From Desulfobacula sp. (GTDB lineage: Bacteria > Desulfobacterota > Desulfobacteria > Desulfobacterales > Desulfobacteraceae): 5,319 bases of DNA. The notes beneath the pieces were generated by a model. That model saw only the letters and a list, made by a program, of their open reading frames with translations, was not told where the DNA came from and ran no database searches. The position numbers and the translations under genes were made by a program. Each line of letters starts with the position of its first letter. Within the stretch, counting starts at the first letter, position 1. Of the stretch, positions 1 through 5,319 are shown in pieces. The stretch covers positions 1 through 5,319 of the forward strand of contig JAGLNZ010000142.1 in NCBI GenBank assembly GCA_023139225.1, in the 5' to 3' direction.

Positions 1-1713
1 AGGGGATTGGCTTTTATGGCATCCCAGATAAGGCGGGACTCTTCTTTGCGGGACAGGTTCCCTGATGTGGATATCAGCATTCCCCAGACCTTTGTGATTT
101 CAACGGAAGGGTTTAAAACATTTGTTGAGGAAAACAGCCTTTCAAAGATCCTTGAATCCGATGAGGAACTGGAAGACAATCAGATTGTCGAGCAGTTTGT
201 CCATGCCTCTTTCCCGGAATGGTTGAAAAACAACCTGGAAACTTATTTGTACAGTGTTAAATATCCCATTGCCGTCCGGTCTTCCTCCCTTTTTGAAGAC
301 GCCCATTATCAGCCCTTTGCAGGACTTTACAATACCTATATGCTTCCCAATTCACACCCAAATCTTGAAAAAAGGCTTGAGCGGCTGATTATGGCAATTA
401 AACTTGTCTATGCCTCTACGTATCTCAAGGCCCCAAGATCCTATGCAAAAGCAACCATGCATAGGACCGAGGATGAGGAAATGGCCGTGATACTCCAGCA
501 ATTGACCGGTACAAAGTTTAATAATTATTTTTACCCGTCAATTTCAGGCGTGGCCCAATCCTATAATTTTTATCCCATTTCCCATTTAAAGGCAGAAGAA
601 GGGATTACCCATATTGCCCTTGGGCTTGGCAAGATTGTCATGGAAGGCGGTCAGACCTTAAGATTCTGTCCGAAATATCCTCAGTTTTTACCCCAGTTTT
701 CCATTGTCGATGATATCCTGGAAAATTCCCAAAAATTTTTTTATGCCCTGAACCTGGATGAATTCCCGGATGAGGACAAATTAATATCCGGTTCCACTGA
801 AGATTCCACCCTTGCAAAACTTGATTTAAGTGATGCAACTGATCATCCGGTTGTCAGGTTTTTGTCCTCCACCTTTCATGTCCAGGACAACAGGATCAGG
901 GATTCTTTTTCCAATAAAGGATTTCCGGTATTAACCTTTGCCAATATTTTAAAATACAATTCGTTTCCTTTGGCCCGGCTCCTTGAAGAGGTCACCAAAA
1001 TCGGCAGCAAATGGATGGGGGCTTCCGTTGAAGTGGAATTTGCAGTTAATTTGTCGGAGGATGAGAATCAGAAGCCACAATTTTCGTTGCTGCAAATCAG
1101 GCCCATGGGACGGTATAAACAAAATCTCGGTGTTGAAATAGGAAAAGACGAAATTAAGAATGCTTTCTGCTATTCTACACTTTCGCTTGGAAACGGTGAA
1201 TATAAGGATATTTATGATGTGGTGTATGTTGACCCTGAAACCTTTGATCCGGGAAAAACTATTGAGATTGCAGCCCAGATAAACAAAATTAATGCCTTGT
1301 TTGATGAAAACGGCAAAAAATATGTTTTGATCGGGCCTGGCCGGTGGGGGTCATCAGACCGGTGGCTGGGAATTCCCGTGGTCTGGAATGATATTTCCAA
1401 TGTGGGGGTGATGCTGGAAACCACCATTGAAAGCATTAAGGCTGATCCTTCCCAGGGGTCCCACTTTTTCCAGAATATCACGTCCCTTGGTATTAGTTAT
1501 ATTACCGTCTCAGATAAGGGAGATGATTTTATTGATTATGAATTTTTCAAGTGTCAGACATGTGAAACCACAACCACTTATTTAAAACACATAAAATTTG
1601 AAAATCCAATAAAAATTCTTGTGGACGGAAAGACATCCCAGGCAGTACTGATGCCCTATAACAACGATAACCCTAATGATACAATGAATGACATCCCGGT
1701 CATTGATCCTTAA
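1..1713 (+). CDS. PEP/pyruvate-binding (PPDK-type ATP-grasp) protein, 5'-truncated by window edge
   Basis: The reading frame is open from base 1 and gives 570 residues before TAA at 1711-1713. The first residues, RGLAFM, look like the end of a G-K-x-RGLAF motif, so the TTG at 7 is probably not the start and the N-terminus lies to the left. Features of the PPDK/PEP-synthase ATP-binding domain are visible: AVRSSSLFED at about residues 91-100 followed by a FAGLYNTY segment, SGVAQSYNFYP near 182-192, GLGKIVMEGG near 208-217, a glutamate in VEVEFAVN (E346) and the closing LLQIRPM (Q365, R367). About 200 more residues follow, with GPGRWGSSDRW (about 445-455) and SQGSHFFQN (about 484-492). I see no swivelling phosphohistidine motif and no PEP-binding TIM barrel, so this is unlikely to be a working PEP synthase. 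The domain should bind ATP and perhaps transfer phosphate, but the acceptor is unknown. A single C-x-x-C pair lies at about 518-521. It probably shares a transcript with the receiver-HDOD gene 36 bases downstream. Confidence 0.85.
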   Translation, partial: RGLAFMASQIRRDSSLRDRFPDVDISIPQTFVISTEGFKTFVEENSLSKILESDEELEDNQIVEQFVHASFPEWLKNNLETYLYSVKYPIAVRSSSLFEDAHYQPFAGLYNTYMLPNSHPNLEKRLERLIMAIKLVYASTYLKAPRSYAKATMHRTEDEEMAVILQQLTGTKFNNYFYPSISGVAQSYNFYPISHLKAEEGITHIALGLGKIVMEGGQTLRFCPKYPQFLPQFSIVDDILENSQKFFYALNLDEFPDEDKLISGSTEDSTLAKLDLSDATDHPVVRFLSSTFHVQDNRIRDSFSNKGFPVLTFANILKYNSFPLARLLEEVTKIGSKWMGASVEVEFAVNLSEDENQKPQFSLLQIRPMGRYKQNLGVEIGKDEIKNAFCYSTLSLGNGEYKDIYDVVYVDPETFDPGKTIEIAAQINKINALFDENGKKYVLIGPGRWGSSDRWLGIPVVWNDISNVGVMLETTIESIKADPSQGSHFFQNITSLGISYITVSDKGDDFIDYEFFKCQTCETTTTYLKHIKFENPIKILVDGKTSQAVLMPYNNDNPNDTMNDIPVIDP

Positions 1714-1749
1714 GCCGGTAAAAGACAGGCTTTAAATGAGGAGACGGCT

Positions 1750-3036
1750 ATGAAAATTTTAATTGTTGATGATGAAAGCATTTCCAGGCAGATATTAATT
1801 AAAAAGATGGGGCTCATCGGTGAATGCACTGCCGTGGAAGACAGCCTGAAAGCAATAGAGTTATTTGATAAAGCTGTAAAGAATAAAAAACCGTTTAATC
1901 TGATTACCCTGGATGTGTCCATGCCAAAGATGGATGGCAAACAATTGCTGAATTTGATCCGAAAAAAAGAAAAAGCAATGAAAATTACTAAAAAAAATAG
2001 GGTTAAGATCATCATGATTACGTCCCGGATGAACATGTCCACCATAAAGGAATGCATCAAGCTGGGGTGCGACGGGTATATTTCAAAACCGGTGAATAAA
2101 TATCAATTGCTGGAAAATTTAGGCCGGATGGGGTTTACCCAACCTGCGAATATTGAAAAAGACGATAAAAAGACGCATACCCAGATTGTAGCCCGGATTA
2201 TCAAATTATTTTATAAAGGAAAAATTAATCTGCCGGTATTGCCTCGTATCGTGACAGAGGTACAGCAGTTAATGGAAAGCCGGGACCCGGCTATTGAGGA
2301 TCTGGCGAAAATTGTTAAAAAGGATATTGTCATCGGCAGTAAACTTATCTCCATAGCAAATTCTCCTTTGTACCGGGGTGTTGATAAGGCAGATAATTTA
2401 AATGCGGCCCTGCTCAGGCTGGGGATGGAAGCTGCCTATGGGTTGATATCCACACTTGTGACCAAAGATTTGTTTAAGTCGGACAATAAAGTATTAAACA
2501 GTTTGCTGGAGAAGTTATGGATGCATTCTTTTGCCTGTGCCTGCCTGGCAAAGCGGATTGCAGAAGAATTGGGAACAAGAAATACGGAAACTGTTTTTTT
2601 GATGGGGATTGTTCATGATATCGGCAAGATGCTGCTAATGAAAGCCTTTGTGGATATAGAGCCCAATGAAACCTTTGAAAATATGGATTTAATAATTGCC
2701 ATTCACGAAATCCATACAACATTTGGTGCGGCCGTTCTTAAAAAAATGAGGTTTTCAGAAGAATTTATCCGGATTGCAGAATTTCATCACTGGAATGATT
2801 TTTCCAAGGATGATGAAAAAGAGCTGCTCATTATTCACCTGTCCGACCACCTGGCAAAAGTAATCGGGTTTGGTTTTTTTGATTTTGAAGACAGCGAAGA
2901 CAAAGAGAAATCCGATAGCAAGGAAAGTCTAAAAAATCTTGAATCATTAAAGCAGTTGAATCTTGATCCGGACAAAGCCATGGAAATAGCAGATGAAATT
3001 AAGGCGATTATTCGGGACTCCGCCCAAACATTCTAA
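1750..3036 (+). CDS. Response regulator receiver-HDOD domain protein
   Basis: This is a complete 428-residue cytoplasmic signalling protein. The N-terminal receiver domain (about 1-125) has the acidic pair D7-D8, phospho-acceptor D55 in LITLDVSMPKMDG, T91 in IIMITS, aromatic Y110 and K113 in ISKPV, so all the phosphorylation residues are present. An HDOD domain follows (about 155-370): it opens with INLPVLPRIVTEV, has SIANSPLYRG (201-210), and keeps several HD-superfamily histidines: H259, H289-D290 in GIVHDIGKM, H322 and H346-H347. HDOD proteins are usually regulatory, and many lack proven hydrolase activity, so no enzyme activity is claimed. Residues about 378-402 form a highly charged D/E/K/S-rich stretch before a short helical C-terminus. 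The ATG at 1750 has a GAGGAG Shine-Dalgarno site at 1738-1743 with a 6-base spacer. No output DNA-binding domain is present, so the output is likely protein-protein contact. The partner histidine kinase is not in the window. Confidence 0.93.
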   Translation: MKILIVDDESISRQILIKKMGLIGECTAVEDSLKAIELFDKAVKNKKPFNLITLDVSMPKMDGKQLLNLIRKKEKAMKITKKNRVKIIMITSRMNMSTIKECIKLGCDGYISKPVNKYQLLENLGRMGFTQPANIEKDDKKTHTQIVARIIKLFYKGKINLPVLPRIVTEVQQLMESRDPAIEDLAKIVKKDIVIGSKLISIANSPLYRGVDKADNLNAALLRLGMEAAYGLISTLVTKDLFKSDNKVLNSLLEKLWMHSFACACLAKRIAEELGTRNTETVFLMGIVHDIGKMLLMKAFVDIEPNETFENMDLIIAIHEIHTTFGAAVLKKMRFSEEFIRIAEFHHWNDFSKDDEKELLIIHLSDHLAKVIGFGFFDFEDSEDKEKSDSKESLKNLESLKQLNLDPDKAMEIADEIKAIIRDSAQTF

Positions 3037-3752
3037 TCTGCCAGGTAATATTCAATAGTTGACACCACACGGATGACCTTTATATGGGGATTGTTTTTAT
3101 CCCTGTCCCGTATGGAGAATTGCCCCTGCCGGGCTTTTTTGATTTTTCCAAGTTTTGAGTCGGAGTCTTTTGCAAATTTTTGGGCCACCTGCCTTGCCTT
3201 GTTTGTGGCCTCTTCAATCATTCCGGGTTTAATATCATTGAGTCGGGTAAAGATGTATTCCGTATTATGGCGGTAATCGTCGGATTTAAACACAATTCCT
3301 TTTTTTCCAAGTTGTGCAAGTTTATTAATGGTTTTCCTGACGATATCAACCTGTGTTGAATATACGGTAACCACCTGGTAGCCGGTATAACGGAAAGGGG
3401 CTTTGTAATTGCCGCCATACTGCTGGGCCAGCTTATCAATCACAGAAGGCGGAGAAATGGAAATCTGTTTTTCATTGATGCTGTTTGATATGAGAAATCC
3501 GAAAATTTTCTGCCGGTCTTTTTCAAGGGTTAAGTAGAGGGATTCAAGGTTGTTGTCTGCCCTTTCAAACTGGATGGGCCACAGGACAATATCAGCGGGC
3601 AGTTCTTTTTGAGACAGTCCTTTTACTGTTACACTTCTTTCATACTCTTTGAACTTAATGGCGCTGGTCCCGATAAAATATCCAAGAAAGGCAAGGCCCA
3701 AAAAGATAAATAACCCTAGGATAAATGCACCTCTATGATTTGTTTCCTGCAT
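3033..3752 (-). CDS. SIMPL (DUF541) domain protein with N-terminal membrane anchor
   Basis: The protein has 239 residues from the ATG at 3752-3750. Residues about 9-31 form one hydrophobic segment (AFILGLFIFLGLAFLGYFIG) after a short polar N-terminus. This suggests an uncleaved signal anchor with the rest in the periplasm. The SIMPL domain fills about 38-239: it opens with RSVTVKGLSQKELPAD, has the TGYQVVTVYS strand in the middle, and closes with IKVIRVVSTIEYYL. The family includes E. coli YggE; its biochemical role is poorly defined, with links to oxidative stress reported for some members. An in-frame GTG at 3773 directly abuts the stop of the upstream nitrilase gene, but it lacks a good ribosome site. 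The ATG at 3752 is preceded by AAGGAG and gives a normal anchor, so it is preferred. It is the last gene of the leftward operon, and its TAG overlaps the TAA of the convergent receiver-HDOD gene. Confidence 0.88.
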   Translation of the reverse strand: MQETNHRGAFILGLFIFLGLAFLGYFIGTSAIKFKEYERSVTVKGLSQKELPADIVLWPIQFERADNNLESLYLTLEKDRQKIFGFLISNSINEKQISISPPSVIDKLAQQYGGNYKAPFRYTGYQVVTVYSTQVDIVRKTINKLAQLGKKGIVFKSDDYRHNTEYIFTRLNDIKPGMIEEATNKARQVAQKFAKDSDSKLGKIKKARQGQFSIRDRDKNNPHIKVIRVVSTIEYYLAD

Positions 3753-3762
3753 GGTATCTATT

Positions 3763-3768
3763 CTCCTT
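3763..3768 (-). promoter_or_regulatory. Ribosome binding site deciding the SIMPL gene start
   Basis: On the minus strand the sequence reads AAGGAG, then 10 bases, then ATG at 3752-3750. The spacer is slightly long but workable. This site lies downstream of the alternative GTG at 3773-3771 and so cannot serve it. It sits in the 21-base gap just after the nitrilase stop codon, which suits re-initiation by ribosomes finishing the upstream gene. Confidence 0.7.
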
Positions 3769-3773
3769 ATCAC

Positions 3774-4547
3774 TTATTCTTTTACGTAGCGCGGATAGGT
3801 TATCTTTGCATTTTTAGCCTCATTGATATTAATGTCAAGGGTTAAAAATTCCCGGGATAATGAGGTCGTCCCCAACACATCTCCCCGTTCAGGCTCAATA
3901 ATCCACCCGGTTCCGCCAAAATCCTCTTCTCTGGTGTTTGGGCCATTATAATTTGATGACAGGCAAAAGGCCCCGGAGACAATTGCGGCTGCTTTTCCCC
4001 CGGTCACCCAGATATCTATTTTTGATTCAGGCGTTGCTCTGGGGCACACCAGGATATCGATGTCCTGGTTTAAATACTCTCTCGCCCTTTTTGTAAACCA
4101 GAGCTCTGTGCAGATGAGAAATCCAATATTAACACCATTGGTATGGATAACATCAAAAAGTCCTTCTCCTCTTTCATACCAGGAGGCTTCATAATATCCG
4201 GGTTCATCCGGCAGATAGTATTTGTCATGCACCGGGATATACCCTTTTTCACGGGTTAAGATGAATCCTTTATTTAAATGTTTGCTGTTTTCAATTACAG
4301 GCCTTGAGGCAATGGTCATGTCCACCGGCAGTTCATTTAATCTGTCAATCCATTTATCATGGGCTTTCACCGCCTGTTTCCAAAGATCAGGATCAACAGC
4401 ATCGGATTTTGTGATCCATTCAAAAAACGGCATTTCCGGCAGCAAAAGGAGGTCTGATTTTTCTATTTCAAGATGCTGGATTAACCGGTCCCAATATATG
4501 TTGGATTTTGTCCAGTTATCGGGTAATTCGCAAACCGTTACTTTCAT
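3774..4547 (-). CDS. Carbon-nitrogen hydrolase (nitrilase superfamily)
   Basis: This complete 257-residue protein is the usual size for a single-domain nitrilase-superfamily amidohydrolase. The Glu-Lys-Cys catalytic set is visible: E38 in LLLLPEMPF, K109 in VHDKYYLPDE and C146 in IGFLICTELWF. E115 or E120 could be the second conserved glutamate. The ILVCPRATP segment (165-173) and GGKAAAIVSGAFCLSSNYNG region (183-202) also match the family fold. Such enzymes hydrolyse non-peptide C-N bonds in amides, carbamoyl compounds or nitriles through a cysteine thioester. The substrate cannot be told from sequence, and the CTEL active-site context differs from the more common C-Y/W-D-x-R-F-P form. No signal peptide is seen, so it is probably cytoplasmic. 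The ATG at 4547 has AAGGA at 4561-4557 with a 9-base spacer. It follows the dehydratase gene by 34 bases and ends 21 bases before the SIMPL start, which suggests one operon. Confidence 0.9.
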   Translation of the reverse strand: MKVTVCELPDNWTKSNIYWDRLIQHLEIEKSDLLLLPEMPFFEWITKSDAVDPDLWKQAVKAHDKWIDRLNELPVDMTIASRPVIENSKHLNKGFILTREKGYIPVHDKYYLPDEPGYYEASWYERGEGLFDVIHTNGVNIGFLICTELWFTKRAREYLNQDIDILVCPRATPESKIDIWVTGGKAAAIVSGAFCLSSNYNGPNTREEDFGGTGWIIEPERGDVLGTTSLSREFLTLDININEAKNAKITYPRYVKE

Positions 4548-4581
4548 TTTTTATTTTCCTTTTTGAATGCAAATTTTATTT

Positions 4582-5319
4582 TCATGAATTCAGGATCAGG
4601 GTCATGGTTTTTGCATCAATATTACCCCCGCTTAAGATAACGCCGACCTTTGACTTTGGCATAACCTTTTTATTTAAAAGGGCTGCAAGACCAAGGGCAC
4701 CGGAAGGCTCCACCACAAGTTTCATACGGAAAAATAAAAATTTTACAGCATGAATAATATCTTTTTCTGAAACAGTCACCATATCGTCAACATGTTCCAA
4801 TACCAGGGGAAAGGTGATTTTTCCAAGAGATGAGGTTCTTGTGCCGTCGGCAATGGTAGGGGGATTTTGAACCGTGTGGAGGGTTTTGGTTTTAAATGAC
4901 TTGCAGGCATCATCTGCAAGTTTTGGTTCTACGCCAATGACTGTGCAGCCGGGGTTCATACCCTTTGCTGCAATGGCACTGCCGCTTAAAAGCCCGCCGC
5001 CGCCGCAAGGGGTCAACAGCATATCAAGAGCGCCTGCCTGGTCAAATAGTTCCAAGGCAGCGGTTCCCTGTCCTGCAATGACATCCACATGGTCAAAAGG
5101 AGGAATCATGGTCAGCCCCTGTTCCTTTTGAATTTTTAACGCAAGCGTTTCGCGGCTTTTAATTTGAGGATCATATTCAATTACATTGGCACCATAGCCT
5201 TTGGTTGCCAAAAGTTTTATGGCAGGAGCGTTATTCGGCATGATAATGGTGGTTTTAATATTGAGCATGTTTCCCACCAGGGCCACTGCCTGGGCATGGT
5301 TCCCCGATGAATAGGTGAT
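4582..5319 (-). CDS. PLP-dependent threonine/serine dehydratase or serine racemase-like enzyme, 5'-truncated
   Basis: The frame is open to the right edge and gives 245 residues, starting ITYSSGNHAQAVAL. The GTG at 5286 falls inside this conserved SSGNHAQA motif, so it is not the start; the missing N-terminus (roughly 70-80 residues) should carry the PLP lysine (S-F-K-x-R-G). Fold-type II PLP features follow: AGQGT (82-86), the phosphate-binding loop PCGGGGLLSG (GGGG at 106-109) and SGGN (230-233), whose serine sits near the pyridine nitrogen in the family. The E131-A135-D137 pattern in VEPKLADDA matches the divalent-metal site of mammalian serine racemase, as does the later PPTIADG segment. 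The protein ends just after SGGNID, so there is no C-terminal ACT domain. This argues against allosteric biosynthetic threonine deaminase (IlvA) and for a short catabolic dehydratase or racemase. Likely reactions are threonine to 2-oxobutyrate or serine to pyruvate plus ammonia; racemase activity is possible. It is the first visible gene of the leftward operon. Confidence 0.9.
   Translation of the reverse strand: MTYSSGNHAQAVALVGNMLNIKTTIIMPNNAPAIKLLATKGYGANVIEYDPQIKSRETLALKIQKEQGLTMIPPFDHVDVIAGQGTAALELFDQAGALDMLLTPCGGGGLLSGSAIAAKGMNPGCTVIGVEPKLADDACKSFKTKTLHTVQNPPTIADGTRTSSLGKITFPLVLEHVDDMVTVSEKDIIHAVKFLFFRMKLVVEPSGALGLAALLNKKVMPKSKVGVILSGGNIDAKTMTLILNS

Noticed and set aside
1712..1732. Inverted repeat AAGCC/GGCTT between the first two genes
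   Set aside because: The stem has only 5 base pairs with an 11-base loop and no following T-run, so it is not a credible terminator.
1710..2060. Antisense open frame of 116 codons with hydrophobic residues, opposite the receiver domain
   Set aside because: It lies wholly opposite a well-supported receiver domain and resembles no family I know; hydrophobicity is expected when AT-rich, lysine-rich coding DNA is read in antisense.
3087..3103. Hairpin GGGAT/ATCCC about 50 bases past the rightward stop
   Set aside because: It has a 5-base-pair stem with no T-tract after it and lies inside the SIMPL coding sequence; chance is the simpler explanation.
4222..4566. Plus-strand open frame of 114 codons opposite the nitrilase gene
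   Set aside because: The minus strand carries a complete enzyme with its catalytic residues; the opposite frame has no recognisable domain.
4548..4581. AT-rich gap before the nitrilase gene as a possible internal promoter
   Set aside because: It holds a ribosome binding site, but no -35/-10 pair with proper order and spacing could be found in 34 bases.
4993..5010. GCC-rich trinucleotide run
   Set aside because: It encodes the tetraglycine PLP phosphate-binding loop of the dehydratase, so it is explained by coding and is not a microsatellite of note.

Overview
The window holds five protein-coding genes and almost no non-coding DNA. Two genes read rightward (positions 1-3036) and three read leftward (3033-5319). 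The two sets meet tail to tail and share four bases at their stop codons. Both edges cut through genes: the left gene lacks its N-terminus and the right gene lacks its N-terminus. No RNA gene, mobile element, CRISPR array or convincing terminator was seen. No gap between genes exceeds about 36 bases.

Rightward block: the C-terminal 570 residues of a pyruvate phosphate dikinase-type ATP-grasp (PEP/pyruvate-binding) protein. It appears to lack the swivelling phosphohistidine and PEP-binding modules of true PEP synthases. After 36 bases comes a complete receiver-HDOD signalling protein (428 aa). The tight spacing suggests co-transcription, so the pair may form a signalling or metabolic-control unit. 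This is inference from context.

Leftward block, in order of transcription: a PLP-dependent threonine/serine dehydratase or serine racemase-like enzyme (5'-truncated), a nitrilase-superfamily amidohydrolase, and a membrane-anchored SIMPL (DUF541) protein. Gaps of 34 and 21 bases and good ribosome binding sites point to one operon. The first two genes suggest amino acid or amide nitrogen metabolism; the role of the SIMPL protein is unknown.

Organism: the gene types (swivel-less PEP/pyruvate-binding protein, receiver-HDOD fusion), moderately AT-rich coding sequence and canonical Shine-Dalgarno sites suit an anaerobic Gram-negative bacterium. A sulfate-reducing Desulfobacterota member of the Desulfobacter/Desulfobacula type is my best guess, based on general impression and not on any search. 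The window looks like ordinary chromosome. The most interesting part is the atypical ATP-grasp protein beside the receiver-HDOD regulator.
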